Assembly (NCBI GenBank): GCA_012511795.1 | Contig: JAAZFJ010000239.1 | Coordinates: forward strand, 1 to 34,905 | DNA: 34,905 bases | From: Syntrophomonadaceae bacterium | GTDB taxonomy: Bacteria; Bacillota; Syntrophomonadia; Syntrophomonadales; Syntrophomonadaceae | Direction: 5' to 3' | Shown: positions 12,315 to 21,639 of the stretch, one piece after another | How positions within the stretch are numbered: position 1 is the stretch's first letter | How the letters are laid out: each line of letters starts with the position of its first letter | The notes under the pieces: model-generated | What the model saw: only the letters and a program-made list of their open reading frames with translations | Database searches by the model: none | What the model was told of the DNA's origin: nothing | Position numbers and translations under genes: made by a program

Positions 12315-12998
12315 TTGCTTGGTACATTGATCAATGCTGGTGCAATCATTCTGGCAGGTCTTTTAGGCTTACTCCTGCGCCGTGGAATTCCCGAAAAGAT
12401 GAACCGCAGTTTGCAGGATGCTTTAGGTATATTGATCATCGTTTTAGGGGTTCAATATGGTTTCAAGGCAGAAAATTACGCTGTTATTGGGATATGCCTG
12501 GCCTTGGGAGCCATTTTTGGTGAATGGCGTGATTGGGATGGGCGGCTGGAAGCGGCGGGCAACCGTCTGCAACAGCGATTTGGCAATGGGAAAAGCAGCT
12601 TTGCCAAAGGATTTGTATCAGCCACCCTGTTATTTTGTGTTGGGGCCATGGCTGTTGTTGGTTCTCTGGAAGACGGCCTGTATGGCAACTACCATATTTT
12701 ACTGATCAAATCAATACTGGATGCTATTTTTTCTATTTTATTTACCGCAAGTATGGGTATAGGAGTGATATTTTCAGCCATTCCCGTTTTGCTGTACCAG
12801 GGTTCTATAAGTCTGGCGGCAGGAGTGATCGAGCCAATTTTGACTGACCCGATACTTAATAATATAACTTCTTTAGGCGGAATATTGATAACCGGCCTGG
12901 GGTTGAATATTCTTGGGGTGACCCGTATTAGGGTAGCAAATCTTTTGCCGGGAATTTTATTTGTGCCGATCATCATGGCTATAATTGCAATATTTTAA
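12315..12998 (+). CDS. DUF554 family membrane protein
   Basis: About 227 residues, nearly all hydrophobic, six to seven membrane segments. The N-terminus LGTLINAGAIILAGLLGLLL, GALGILIIVLG-like QDALGILIIVLGVQYG, CVGAMAVVGSLEDGL, and the C-terminal ITSLGGILITGLGLNILG match the DUF554 (YdfK-like) family, whose function is not known. The frame opens at GTG 12306, but AAAGG at 12302-12306 positions the TTG at 12315, and the family usually begins with MLGTL. The gene stands alone, with a terminator before it and a fresh promoter for gatC after it. In Bacillus a lipoprotein gene rather than this family sits between ligA and gatC. Confidence 0.85.
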   Translation: MLGTLINAGAIILAGLLGLLLRRGIPEKMNRSLQDALGILIIVLGVQYGFKAENYAVIGICLALGAIFGEWRDWDGRLEAAGNRLQQRFGNGKSSFAKGFVSATLLFCVGAMAVVGSLEDGLYGNYHILLIKSILDAIFSILFTASMGIGVIFSAIPVLLYQGSISLAAGVIEPILTDPILNNITSLGGILITGLGLNILGVTRIRVANLLPGILFVPIIMAIIAIF

Positions 12999-13001
12999 GT
13001 G

Positions 13002-13014
13002 TTATGTAACATAA
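13002..13014. repeat. short perfect inverted repeat upstream of gatC
   Basis: TTATGT-A-ACATAA, 6-bp arms around one base, in the gap between the DUF554 gene and the gatC promoter. It could be a protein binding site; there is no T-tract, so it is not a terminator. Confidence 0.4.
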
Positions 13015-13063
13015 GTGGACATAATGTATACATGGTAAATAATTAGTTTATAGAGTATGTTTT

Positions 13064-13072
13064 TGCTATAAT
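13064..13072 (+). promoter_or_regulatory. candidate extended -10 promoter of the gatCAB operon
   Basis: TGCTATAAT: a perfect -10 box (13067-13072) with the TGn extension. No good -35 box is visible, as is common for extended -10 promoters. It lies 38 bp ahead of the gatC start. Confidence 0.5.
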
Positions 13073-13109
13073 ATTGAACATAAATGGTGCAGAGTTAGGA
13101 GGTATGGTG

Positions 13110-13394
13110 ATGGTTATTTCTTTACAAGAAGTAGAACATATTGCAATGTTAGCCAGGATAAATATTACCGAAGAGGAGAAGAAGGAGTTTGCAGGACAGT
13201 TGAGCGCAGTTCTCCAGTATGCAGAGAAATTAAATGAAATAAACACTGAGGACGTGGATCCTTTATATCATATTTTGCCTATTTACAATGTTTTTCGCGA
13301 GGATGAAATAATTGAAAGTCCGGACCGGAATGAATTGTTTGCTAATGCCCCTGTATTTCAGGACGGATATTTCAAAGTTCCCAAGATTTTATAG
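13110..13394 (+). CDS. gatC: Asp/Glu-tRNA amidotransferase subunit GatC
   Basis: A 94-residue subunit that wraps around GatA and stabilises the GatCAB complex, which converts Glu-tRNA(Gln), and often Asp-tRNA(Asn), into the correct amide form. Family features are VEHIAMLARINITEEE and FAGQLSAVLQYAEKLNEINTEDVDPLYH, and the tail carries REDE. Of the in-frame starts, the ATG at 13110 lies seven bases after AGGAGG (13097-13102) and gives the usual length. First gene of the gat operon; gatA follows after 14 bp. Confidence 0.93.
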   Translation: MVISLQEVEHIAMLARINITEEEKKEFAGQLSAVLQYAEKLNEINTEDVDPLYHILPIYNVFREDEIIESPDRNELFANAPVFQDGYFKVPKIL

Positions 13395-13408
13395 AGAGGG
13401 TGGCTTAA

Positions 13409-14863
13409 GTGGAACTTCATGAGTTAACTTTGCACCAGTTGAAAAAAGATCTGACTGCAAAGAAAATAAGCTCGCAGGAAATAATGAATGCGATCCTTAA
13501 ACAAATAAAAGCGGTAGATGAAAGAATAAATGCTTTTATAACACTGAATAAAGAAACATCTTCCTTAAGAGCCAGAGAATTCGATCAGACTCCCTGGAAA
13601 GGTCAGATGGCAGGCTTGCCATTTGCTCTGAAAGATAACATTTGTACCAAAGGAGTCAGAACTACCTGTGCTTCAAAAATGCTGGAAAATTTTGTGCCAG
13701 CATATGATGCAGCAGTGGTGAAAAAACTGTATTCTGAAGGCGGCATTTTAGTGGGCAAGCTAAATATGGATGAATTTGCCATGGGCTCCTCTACTGAAAG
13801 TTCAGCATTTTTCCCAACCCATAATCCCTGGGATCTGGAACGGGTATCCGGCGGTTCCTCAGGGGGTTCTGCAGCTGCCGTTGCCGCAGATGAAATTCCC
13901 TTTGCTCTGGGCTCAGACACCGGAGGATCAATCAGACAGCCGGCTGCGTATTGCGGAGTAGTGGGACTTAAACCTACCTACGGAAGGGTTCCACGCTGGG
14001 GTGTTGTTGCCTATGCTTCTTCACTTGACCAGGTAGGAGTCATCAGCAAAGATGTATATGATGCCGCTTTGGTTATGAATATGATCGCCGGTTATGACCC
14101 AATGGAATCCACCAGTGTAAATACCACGGTCCCAGATTATACAACTGCACTCAACGGCAGTATAAAAGGGCTGAAAATAGCATATCCCAAGGAATATTTC
14201 CAGCAGGGCGTAGATTCAAAAATCATCGAACTTTTAAAGAAAGCCTTATTAAAATATGAAGAACTTGGGGCCCATATTGAGGAAGTCTCATTACCTCACA
14301 GTGAGTACGCCCTTCCTGCGTATTATATCATCGGACCAGCGGAAGCCAGTTCGAATATGTCAAAATTTGATGGAATTCGCTATGGTTTACGGGATCTGAC
14401 TGCTGACAATGTAACTGATTTGTATTCAAATTCTCGTCAGCAAGGCTTTGGACCTGAAGTGAAAAGAAGGATCATGCTGGGCACTTATGCTTTGAGTTCA
14501 GGGTCCTATGATGCATATTACCTAAAAGCATTGAAAGTCAGAAGGCTTATCAGTGATGACTTTAATAAAGTATTTAATGGATTTGATGTAATTATTGCAC
14601 CTACAACTCCAACTACTGCCTTTAAGATAGGAGCAAATACAGAAGACATTCTTACCGGCTACATGAATGATATTTTAACTGTACCAATCAATATGGCTGG
14701 ATTGCCGGGCATGTCAATTCCCTGCGGATTTGCTGACGGACTGCCGGTAGGCATGCAAATAATCGCCAAACCATTTGATGAAACTACTTTATTAAAAGCT
14801 GCTTATGCTTTTGAACAGGCAACTGATTATCATCAGCTGAAACCGGCTCTGGGGGTGAAATAA
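13409..14863 (+). CDS. gatA: Asp/Glu-tRNA amidotransferase subunit GatA
   Basis: A 484-residue amidase-signature enzyme that releases ammonia from glutamine for the GatB active site. The catalytic triad is present: Lys75 in [10 protein letters not shown], the cis-serine Ser150 in the signature [14 protein letters not shown], and the nucleophile Ser174 in [10 protein letters not shown]. It starts at GTG 13409, eight bases after GAGAGGG. Its stop codon shares one base with the gatB start, indicating translational coupling. Length is normal. Confidence 0.96.
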   Translation: MELHELTLHQLKKDLTAKKISSQEIMNAILKQIKAVDERINAFITLNKETSSLRAREFDQTPWKGQMAGLPFALKDNICTKGVRTTCASKMLENFVPAYDAAVVKKLYSEGGILVGKLNMDEFAMGSSTESSAFFPTHNPWDLERVSGGSSGGSAAAVAADEIPFALGSDTGGSIRQPAAYCGVVGLKPTYGRVPRWGVVAYASSLDQVGVISKDVYDAALVMNMIAGYDPMESTSVNTTVPDYTTALNGSIKGLKIAYPKEYFQQGVDSKIIELLKKALLKYEELGAHIEEVSLPHSEYALPAYYIIGPAEASSNMSKFDGIRYGLRDLTADNVTDLYSNSRQQGFGPEVKRRIMLGTYALSSGSYDAYYLKALKVRRLISDDFNKVFNGFDVIIAPTTPTTAFKIGANTEDILTGYMNDILTVPINMAGLPGMSIPCGFADGLPVGMQIIAKPFDETTLLKAAYAFEQATDYHQLKPALGVK

Positions 14864-16311
14864 TGAGTACAGAATTTGAAACTGTGGTAGGTCTTGAAGT
14901 TCATGTAGAGCTAAAAACGGATACTAAAATATTTTGTTCCTGTAAAACCGCTTTTGGGGCGGAACCGAATTCACAAGTATGTCCGATCTGCTCCGGATTT
15001 CCTGGCATGCTGCCAGTACTGAATAAAAAAGTAGTGGAATATGCTATAAAAAGCGGTTTGGCTATAAATGCAGAAATAGCTCCCTATTGCAAATTCGACC
15101 GTAAAAATTACTTTTATCCTGATTTACCAAATGCTTACCAGATCTCACAGTTCTACCTGCCGATCTGTACCGATGGTTATCTGGATATCAATGTAGAAGG
15201 GACGAAAAAGAGAATAAGGATTACCCGGGCCCATATGGAGGAAGATGCGGGCAAACTTGTACATGAAGGTACGATAATGACTACCTCATACTCACTGGTG
15301 GATTTAAACCGTACCGGAGTGCCATTACTTGAAATCGTATCTGAACCGGATTTGAGGAGCTCTCAGGAAGCCAGGGCTTATCTGGAAAAATTACGTTCTA
15401 TGCTGCTCTTTGCACAGGTTTCAGACGCCAAAATGGAAGAAGGCTCCATACGCTGTGATGCCAATGTCTCTGTTCGCCCTTTGGGAGATAAAAATCTTGG
15501 TGTACGTGTAGAAATTAAAAACCTTAATTCTTTCAAGGCATTGGAAAAGGCTATCGAGTATGAAGCAAAAAGGCAAATGGAAGCCATTGAAGACGGGGAA
15601 CCATTAATACAGGAAACCCGTACCTGGGATGAAGAAAAGAGTATTACCCGTTCCATGCGTACTAAAGAAGAAGCCCATGATTATAGGTACTATCCTGACC
15701 CTGATCTGCCGCCAATAAAGATTGATCAGGAATGGATCGATAGCATAAGGCAGACTATGCCGGAGATGCCGGACAAAGCCCAGGAAAGATTGATGGGAAA
15801 ATATGGTCTTCCGGAATATGATGCAGCTTTGATTACAGTATCACCCTATAACCTGAAATTTTTTGACCAATGTGTAGCACTCTATCCAGATGCTAAAACA
15901 GTTTCCAATTGGATGATGGGCGAATTAAGCCGCCTGCTTAATCAAAACAGCCAGGAAATAGAACAATGCCATATCAAACCCGAAATGCTTGCAGATATGC
16001 TTAAACTCATCAATGACGGGACCATAAGCGGGAAAATGGCAAAAAGTGTTTTTGAAGAAATGTTTAAAACAGGCAAATCAGCAGGGCATATTGTTAAAGA
16101 ACAGGGTATGATACAAATCTCTGATGAAGATACGCTAAGAAAGATCATTCAAGAGATTGTTGAACAGAATCCCGGAGTGGTGGAGGATTACAAAAACGGC
16201 AAGGAAAAAGCCAAAGGTTTTTTCGTAGGGCAGGTTATGAAAGCTACCAAAGGCCAGGCCAATCCTGGAGCAGTTAACAAAGTTTTGAGTGATTTTTTAA
16301 GCAAGGAGTGA
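14863..16311 (+). CDS. gatB: Asp/Glu-tRNA amidotransferase subunit GatB
   Basis: A 482-residue kinase/transamidase subunit that phosphorylates the Glu or Asp on the mischarged tRNA and then amidates it. It opens with [21 protein letters not shown], has the cradle motif [21 protein letters not shown] and [15 protein letters not shown], and ends with the YqeY-like helical tail involved in tRNA binding ([21 protein letters not shown]). The ATG overlaps the gatA stop (TAATG). The next gene begins only six bases after its stop, so metabolic genes continue the operon. Confidence 0.96.
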   Translation: MSTEFETVVGLEVHVELKTDTKIFCSCKTAFGAEPNSQVCPICSGFPGMLPVLNKKVVEYAIKSGLAINAEIAPYCKFDRKNYFYPDLPNAYQISQFYLPICTDGYLDINVEGTKKRIRITRAHMEEDAGKLVHEGTIMTTSYSLVDLNRTGVPLLEIVSEPDLRSSQEARAYLEKLRSMLLFAQVSDAKMEEGSIRCDANVSVRPLGDKNLGVRVEIKNLNSFKALEKAIEYEAKRQMEAIEDGEPLIQETRTWDEEKSITRSMRTKEEAHDYRYYPDPDLPPIKIDQEWIDSIRQTMPEMPDKAQERLMGKYGLPEYDAALITVSPYNLKFFDQCVALYPDAKTVSNWMMGELSRLLNQNSQEIEQCHIKPEMLADMLKLINDGTISGKMAKSVFEEMFKTGKSAGHIVKEQGMIQISDEDTLRKIIQEIVEQNPGVVEDYKNGKEKAKGFFVGQVMKATKGQANPGAVNKVLSDFLSKE

Positions 16312-16317
16312 TGAAAA

Positions 16318-17493
16318 ATGTCTTTTGATATAATGAATGAATTCGAATGGTTCAAGCGACCGGGAGCCAAAATTAATATTGTAGATACCACTTTACGTGA
16401 TGGAGAACAAACAGCAGGCGTTGTATTTGCCAGTGCTGAAAAAATAAGAATTGCAAAATTATTAAGTGACATAGGCGTTGATCAGATTGAGGTAGGAATA
16501 CCTGTTATGGGTGGTTCGGAAAAAGAAAGTATTAAGCAGATCGTACGGATGGGCTTGAGGCCTAGTATTATGGCGTGGAATCGTGCTGTCATTGCTGATA
16601 TAAAAGAATCTATCGAATGTGGAGTGGATGCAGTTGCCATATCTATATCAACATCAGATATACACATAGAACATAAATTGCAGACCACCCGGGAAGATGT
16701 ATTAAAAAGGATGGCCGATGCAGTTAAGTTTGCCAAGGATAACGGGCTTTATGTTTCAGTTAATGCTGAAGATGCCTCACGTTCAGAGATTCAGTTTTTA
16801 ACTGAGTTTGCCATGATCGGTAAGCGTGCAGGGGCAGACAGACTTCGCTTTTGTGACACGGTAGGCACGTTAAATCCCCTTTCTGCCTACCGCTATGTTA
16901 AAACCATCATTGATGCGGTAGGAATCAATATCGAAATGCATACCCACAATGATTTTGGAATGGCCACAGCCAATGCTTTGGCAGGAATCTTTGCCGGAGC
17001 TGATTATGTTGGAGTTACTGTTAATGGTTTGGGTGAAAGGGCTGGGAATGCCTGTCTGCAGGAAGTAATCATGGGTATCAAGCATCTGATGCAATTGGAT
17101 GTTAAATATGACACTAAGCTTTTCCGGGAAATCGCTTTATATGTAGCCCAGGCTTCAGGCCGGCCTTTGTCAGTTAGCAAACCGATTGTCGGCGATAACA
17201 TCTTTGCACATGAATCAGGCATACATGGTGACGGGGTACTGAAAAATCCGCTTACTTACGAAGTTTTTACCCCTGAGGAAGTTGGATTGGAAAGGCAGAT
17301 CGTCATTGGCAAGCATTCGGGTTCAGCAGCAATCAGGTCTAAGTTTACTAAAGAATATGGAATTGAACTTGATAATGAAGTAGCTAAAGCAATATTGGAT
17401 AAAGTCAGGGAGTTATCAGTAAGCCTTAAGAGATCACTTTTTGACAAAGAACTTATGTATATATATGAAGATTACTTGAAGGAGAGAGAATAA
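16318..17493 (+). CDS. probable Re-citrate synthase (homocitrate/isopropylmalate synthase family)
   Basis: A 391-residue TIM-barrel Claisen-condensing enzyme. Seen: VDTTLRDGEQ at 22-31, the metal-binding HTHND at 208-212, NGLGERAGN at 236-244, and HESGIHGDG later. It lacks the C-terminal leucine-regulatory domain of 2-isopropylmalate synthase (about 510 residues). By family it would be called homocitrate synthase (NifV-like) or isopropylmalate synthase. Known: the Re-citrate synthase of Clostridium kluyveri belongs to this family. Here aconitase-type subunits and a true isocitrate dehydrogenase follow directly, there are no nif or lysine genes, and no ordinary citrate synthase is seen, so acetyl-CoA plus oxaloacetate to citrate is the best reading. 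Start six bp after gatB. The choice among the three activities is inference. Confidence 0.8.
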   Translation: MSFDIMNEFEWFKRPGAKINIVDTTLRDGEQTAGVVFASAEKIRIAKLLSDIGVDQIEVGIPVMGGSEKESIKQIVRMGLRPSIMAWNRAVIADIKESIECGVDAVAISISTSDIHIEHKLQTTREDVLKRMADAVKFAKDNGLYVSVNAEDASRSEIQFLTEFAMIGKRAGADRLRFCDTVGTLNPLSAYRYVKTIIDAVGINIEMHTHNDFGMATANALAGIFAGADYVGVTVNGLGERAGNACLQEVIMGIKHLMQLDVKYDTKLFREIALYVAQASGRPLSVSKPIVGDNIFAHESGIHGDGVLKNPLTYEVFTPEEVGLERQIVIGKHSGSAAIRSKFTKEYGIELDNEVAKAILDKVRELSVSLKRSLFDKELMYIYEDYLKERE

Positions 17494-17495
17494 AA

Positions 17496-18752
17496 TTGGG
17501 AAAGACAATCGCGGAAAAAATACTTTCCAACAAAAGCGGGCAGGATGTAAAAGCCAATGATATCGTTATCGCTGACCTGGATTTTGTTATGGGACAAGAT
17601 GGGACATCTCCCTTAGCAATTAAAGCATTTGAAAATATGCAGGCAAAGAGAGTTTTTGATCCTGAGCGTATTGCCATGGTCATAGATCATAGCTCTCCCA
17701 GTCCATTACAGGGAGTATCTGAACTGCACCGGCAAATGAGAGTATTTGCACAGCAACAGAAGATTAATTTCTACGATATTGGTGATGGTGTGTGTCATCA
17801 ACTGGTTCCTGAGCAGGGACATGTAGTGCCCGGAGACCTGGTTATTGGTGCAGATTCTCATACCTGTACCTATGGTGCTATCAATGCCCTGTCAACGGGA
17901 GTTGGTTCCACTGATCTGGCAGCAGGTATCATATCAGGTAAACTGTGGTTTAAGGTGCCCGAAACTTTTAAATTCATCATTAATGGCAAGCTTGGAGAAG
18001 GAGTCTTCTCCAAGGATCTGATCCTTTATTTAATTGGTGATGTAACTGCTGATGGGGCAACTTATATGGCTGCAGAATATACCGGAGAAGCCATCAATGA
18101 CCTGTCAGTAGAAGCCCGTTTTACCATCAGCAACATGGCCATCGAGATGGGAGCTAAATGCGGTTTGATGGAAGCTGATGATAAGACAATTGCCTGGGTC
18201 AGAGAACATAGTAAAAAGGATTTTACTCCCGTTTCTGCTGATACAGACGCAGTTTATGCCAAAATTAAAGAGTATGATGTATCATCTTTAGAACCGCAGA
18301 TCGCTCAACCCCATACCGTAGATAATGTTACAGGTATAAGCAAAATTGGGGATGTCCCCATACATCAGGGAGTCATTGGCACTTGTACCAATGGACGAAT
18401 GGAAGATTTGCGCATAGCAGCCAGAATATTAAAAGGGCGCAGGATAAATAAGGATACCAGGTTGATTGTAGCTGCTTCTTCGCGCCAAATCATGCTGCAA
18501 GCTATGCGGGAAGGCTTGATGGAAATATTCATGGAGGCAGGAGCAGCTATTGTTACACCGGGTTGCGGACCTTGTGTCGGCACTCATAATGGAGTACCTT
18601 CTGACGGAGAAAATGTTATATCCACGGCCAACCGTAATTTCAAAGGCAGAATGGGCAACAATAAAGCCTTTATATATTTAGGGTCGCCAGCAACAGTAGC
18701 GGCTTCAGTATTAACTGGACAGATTACTGATCCCAGACAGTTTTTAGTTTAG
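17496..18752 (+). CDS. aconitase / isopropylmalate dehydratase family large subunit
   Basis: A 418-residue [4Fe-4S] dehydratase large subunit. Iron-sulfur ligands are visible in GTCTNGR and in TPGCGPCVGTHNG (CxxC), and the active-site loop IGADSHTCTYGA is present. It starts at TTG 17496, two bases after the previous stop (TAAAATTG), behind GGAGAGAG. The two-subunit LeuC/HacA-type architecture is used by isopropylmalate isomerase, homoaconitase and some aconitases. Set between a citrate-synthase-like gene and isocitrate dehydrogenase, conversion of citrate to isocitrate is most likely. The small subunit follows after 42 bp. Confidence 0.85.
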   Translation: MGKTIAEKILSNKSGQDVKANDIVIADLDFVMGQDGTSPLAIKAFENMQAKRVFDPERIAMVIDHSSPSPLQGVSELHRQMRVFAQQQKINFYDIGDGVCHQLVPEQGHVVPGDLVIGADSHTCTYGAINALSTGVGSTDLAAGIISGKLWFKVPETFKFIINGKLGEGVFSKDLILYLIGDVTADGATYMAAEYTGEAINDLSVEARFTISNMAIEMGAKCGLMEADDKTIAWVREHSKKDFTPVSADTDAVYAKIKEYDVSSLEPQIAQPHTVDNVTGISKIGDVPIHQGVIGTCTNGRMEDLRIAARILKGRRINKDTRLIVAASSRQIMLQAMREGLMEIFMEAGAAIVTPGCGPCVGTHNGVPSDGENVISTANRNFKGRMGNNKAFIYLGSPATVAASVLTGQITDPRQFLV

Positions 18753-18794
18753 ATATAGCGCTCAGTTATAAAGTTTAGAGAGGAGACCCGGAAA

Positions 18795-19295
18795 ATGAAA
18801 TTAACAGGAAAATGCCATAAGTTTGGCAATGATGTAAATACAGATTATATCATATCTGGACGGCATAAGTTTAAAACCTTGGATATGAAAGAGCTTGCTA
18901 AATATGTGATGGAGGATTTAGATCCTGATTTTTATTCCAAAGTGAATGCAGGTGATTTTATTGTAGCAGGCACCAATTTTGGCTGTGGCTCATCCCGGGA
19001 ACAAGCACCACTGGCTATTATCAATGCCAATATCGGAGCAGTGGTGGCAAAATCATTTGCCCGAATTTTTTATCGGAACTGTATAAATACAGGCTTGCCT
19101 TTGATCGAATGTGATACCGATCAAATAAATGCCGGGGATGAACTGGAAATCAATCTTGATGAAGGAACATTGTTCAATAAGACCACTGGAAAAGTAATTT
19201 CTATCGCACCTCTGCCTCCGGTGATGCTGAAGATCCTAACGGAAGGCGGATTAGTAGAACATTTTAAAAAGCATGGCACTTTTAATTTTGATTAA
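18795..19295 (+). CDS. aconitase / isopropylmalate dehydratase family small subunit
   Basis: A 166-residue swivel-domain partner of the preceding subunit. Family features are KFGNDVNTDYIISGRH, the phosphate/carboxylate loop NFGCGSSREQAP, and AKSFARIFYRNCINTGLP. The substrate-recognition loop after GR reads HKFKT, whereas isopropylmalate isomerases and homoaconitases of methanogens are known, as I recall, for YLxx-type loops. This difference fits a different substrate such as citrate but does not prove it. Starts at ATG 18795 behind GAGAGGAG. A hairpin terminator-like element separates it from icd. Confidence 0.85.
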   Translation: MKLTGKCHKFGNDVNTDYIISGRHKFKTLDMKELAKYVMEDLDPDFYSKVNAGDFIVAGTNFGCGSSREQAPLAIINANIGAVVAKSFARIFYRNCINTGLPLIECDTDQINAGDELEINLDEGTLFNKTTGKVISIAPLPPVMLKILTEGGLVEHFKKHGTFNFD

Positions 19296-19336
19296 GATAA
19301 AAGGGGAAACCTTGTGGAATCCGCACGGAAAACCAG

Positions 19337-19365
19337 CACGGGATTTTAAGTCCCGTGACTTTTTT
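19337..19365 (+). terminator. intra-operon terminator or attenuator before icd
   Basis: CACGGGA (19337-19343) and TCCCGTG (19351-19357) form a 7-bp stem with a TTTTAAG loop, followed by ACTTTTTT. It lies 42 bp after the small aconitase subunit and 33 bp ahead of icd, so it can lower icd transcription or mark the end of the upstream transcript. Confidence 0.7.
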
Positions 19366-19397
19366 AATAAATTTTAAAGTAGAGCAGGAGGTATATC

Positions 19398-20663
19398 ATG
19401 CCAGGTGAAAAAATTATTGTAAATAATGGAGTATTACATGTTCCCAATGAACCAATAATTCCTTTTATTGAAGGTGACGGAACAGGTCCGGATATTTGGG
19501 CAGCAGCTTCAAGGGTACTGGATGCTGCAGTGAATAAGGCATATAAGGGAAGCAAAAAAATAGTATGGAAAGAAGTTCTGGCTGGGGAAAAAGCTTATGA
19601 TCAGACTGGCAGCTGGTTGCCGGAGGAGACCGTTGAAGCGGTTCGCGAATATATCATTGCCATCAAGGGACCATTGACTACTCCAGTTGGCGGAGGAATC
19701 ACTTCTTTAAATGTAGCTTTACGTCAGAAGCTTGATTTATATGCTTGTCTGCGCCCGGTTCAATATTTTAAGGGAGTGCCTTCACCGGTTAAACGTCCAG
19801 AAGATACCGACATGGTAATATTCCGCGAAAATACTGAGGATATATATGCTGGTATCGAATACCCCTTTGACTCGGAAGAAGCTAAAAAGTTAATAAAATA
19901 TCTCCAGACTGAACTGGGTGTAACTAAAATAAGATTTCCTCTTACATCAGGAATTGGAATAAAACCCGTTTCTGAAGAAGGCAGCAAAAGGTTAATCAGA
20001 GCAGCTATCAACTATGCCATTAAGAATGGACGCAAAAGCGTTACCCTGGTTCATAAAGGCAATATTATGAAGTACACCGAGGGAGCATTTAAACAGTGGG
20101 GTTATGATTTAGCCGAAGAAGAATTTGGACAGTATGTTTTCACCTGGGATCAATATGATAGAATCAAAGAGCAACAAGGAAGCAAAGCAGCAGATGAGGC
20201 ACAGAAGCTGGCTGAAGAACAGGGAAAAATCATTATCAAGGATGCCATTGCTGACATGTTTTTGCAGCAAATCCTGACCAGACCGGCAGAGTTTGATGTA
20301 ATCGCAACACTGAATCTTAATGGCGATTATTTATCAGATGCACTGGCAGCACAAATTGGCGGCATAGGCATAGCCCCAGGCGCCAATATCAATTATATTA
20401 CAGGTCATGCTATATTCGAAGCAACTCACGGCACTGCACCTAAATACGCAGGACTGGATAAGGTAAATCCTTCTTCAGTTATTTTATCCGGAGAAATGAT
20501 GTTGAGGCATTTGGGCTGGAATGAAGCAGCAGCATTGATTATAGAAGCAATGCAAAAAACCATTGCCCAGAAGATCGTAACTTATGATTTTGCACGCCTT
20601 ATGGATCATGCCCAGGAAGTAAAAACATCGGAATTTGCAGATGCCTTGATAAATAATATGTAA
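19398..20663 (+). CDS. icd: NADP-dependent isocitrate dehydrogenase
   Basis: A 421-residue type I isocitrate dehydrogenase, close in layout to Bacillus subtilis CitC and Escherichia coli Icd; it oxidises isocitrate to 2-oxoglutarate and CO2. The isocitrate-binding serine lies in TSLNVALRQ (Ser103), and [24 protein letters not shown] and [15 protein letters not shown] are conserved. The NADP-selecting residues known from E. coli are all kept (Lys-Tyr in [10 protein letters not shown], Val in DKVNPS, Tyr and Arg in [10 protein letters not shown]), so NADP is expected. It carries the internal insertion typical of the Bacillus enzyme. ATG at 19398 behind AGGAGG. This residue-level match argues against homoisocitrate or isopropylmalate dehydrogenase. 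Confidence 0.95.
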   Translation: MPGEKIIVNNGVLHVPNEPIIPFIEGDGTGPDIWAAASRVLDAAVNKAYKGSKKIVWKEVLAGEKAYDQTGSWLPEETVEAVREYIIAIKGPLTTPVGGGITSLNVALRQKLDLYACLRPVQYFKGVPSPVKRPEDTDMVIFRENTEDIYAGIEYPFDSEEAKKLIKYLQTELGVTKIRFPLTSGIGIKPVSEEGSKRLIRAAINYAIKNGRKSVTLVHKGNIMKYTEGAFKQWGYDLAEEEFGQYVFTWDQYDRIKEQQGSKAADEAQKLAEEQGKIIIKDAIADMFLQQILTRPAEFDVIATLNLNGDYLSDALAAQIGGIGIAPGANINYITGHAIFEATHGTAPKYAGLDKVNPSSVILSGEMMLRHLGWNEAAALIIEAMQKTIAQKIVTYDFARLMDHAQEVKTSEFADALINNM

Positions 20664-20728
20664 TATAGGTCCACCGGTTTGATAAAAAAGTGCTTATTAG
20701 GTAAAAGGGGTCGAGGGGGGAGAATTAT

Positions 20729-21592
20729 ATGAAAATCATTGAACTTTATAAGTCAAAAAGACCGGTTTTATCACTGGAAATCTTTCCGCCCAAGAACAAT
20801 TTTCCGTTAGAATCGATTTTTACAACCTTGGATAAGCTGATCGAACTTAAACCAGAGTATATAAGTGTTACTTACGGGGCTGCGGGCAGTACCCGGGAGA
20901 GAACGGTGGAAATTGCAGCCCGTATTAAAAAAGAATATGGGATCGAGCCCCAGGCGCATCTTACCTGTGTTAATCACAACAGAGGGGAAATCCAAGGAAT
21001 TCTCGCTGAATTGAAGCGAGAAGGAATACAGAATATCATGGCACTGCGGGGAGATATTCCGGATCAAGCTGTTGATTTCGATTTTAGTACCCAGGATTAC
21101 CAGTATGCTTATCAATTGATCCAGCAAATTCGGCAATCTGATGATTTCGGAATTGCTGCAGCGGCACATCCGGAAGGACATCCTGATTGCCGTCGGCTAA
21201 GTGAAGATATTACTTATTTAAAGCAAAAGGTAGATGCGGGGGTTGATTTCCTGATCACCCAACTGTTTTTTGATAACCGAATCTTTTATGATTTCTGTGA
21301 AAAGGCTGAGAAAAGCGGGATCAAATGTCCGGTTATACCTGGGATAATGCCTATCTTAAATGCAAATCAAATCAAACACATTATTTCCATGTGTGGGGCA
21401 TCAATTCCGGCAAAACTCTTAAACATTGTTAACAAGTATGAGAAAAACCAGGCTGACATGGAAAAGGCAGGTATTGAATATGCATCACAGCAAATTGAAG
21501 ATCTGCGGGACAGCAAAGTAGTAGGAATCCATTTATATACCATGAATAAAGCAGAACAGATAACCCAGATCGTCAAGAATTGTAATTTATAG
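20729..21592 (+). CDS. metF: 5,10-methylenetetrahydrofolate reductase MetF
   Basis: A 287-residue FAD-dependent TIM-barrel enzyme reducing methylene-THF to methyl-THF for methionine synthesis, or in the methyl branch of one-carbon metabolism. Family features are LSLEIFPPK, SVTYGAAGSTRERTVEIA, AHLTCVNHNR, NIMALRGD, AAHPEGHP, DFLITQLFFDN and VIPGIMPI. It has a strong ribosome binding site (GAGGGGGGAG). It follows icd by 65 bp with no terminator in between, so it may be read from the same transcript. No methionine synthase or acetyl-CoA synthase genes lie nearby to say which pathway it serves. Confidence 0.95.
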   Translation: MKIIELYKSKRPVLSLEIFPPKNNFPLESIFTTLDKLIELKPEYISVTYGAAGSTRERTVEIAARIKKEYGIEPQAHLTCVNHNRGEIQGILAELKREGIQNIMALRGDIPDQAVDFDFSTQDYQYAYQLIQQIRQSDDFGIAAAAHPEGHPDCRRLSEDITYLKQKVDAGVDFLITQLFFDNRIFYDFCEKAEKSGIKCPVIPGIMPILNANQIKHIISMCGASIPAKLLNIVNKYEKNQADMEKAGIEYASQQIEDLRDSKVVGIHLYTMNKAEQITQIVKNCNL

Positions 21593-21598
21593 TAAAAG

Positions 21599-21625
21599 CC
21601 CCCGGAAGAAATAAATCTCCGGGGG
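21599..21625. terminator. bidirectional hairpin between metF and hydA
   Basis: Perfect 8-bp arms CCCCCGGA (21599-21606) and TCCGGGGG (21618-21625). The plus side is followed by TATTCTAT, and the minus side by CTTTTACT, so it can end both converging transcripts; the T-tracts are weak. Confidence 0.65.
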
Positions 21626-21639
21626 TATTCTATACAAAC

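Noticed and set aside
16318-17493. Homocitrate synthase for nitrogenase cofactor (NifV) or for the aminoadipate lysine pathway
   Set aside because: No nif genes are nearby, and the dehydrogenase in the run has isocitrate dehydrogenase residues rather than homoisocitrate dehydrogenase features. Not excluded by sequence alone.
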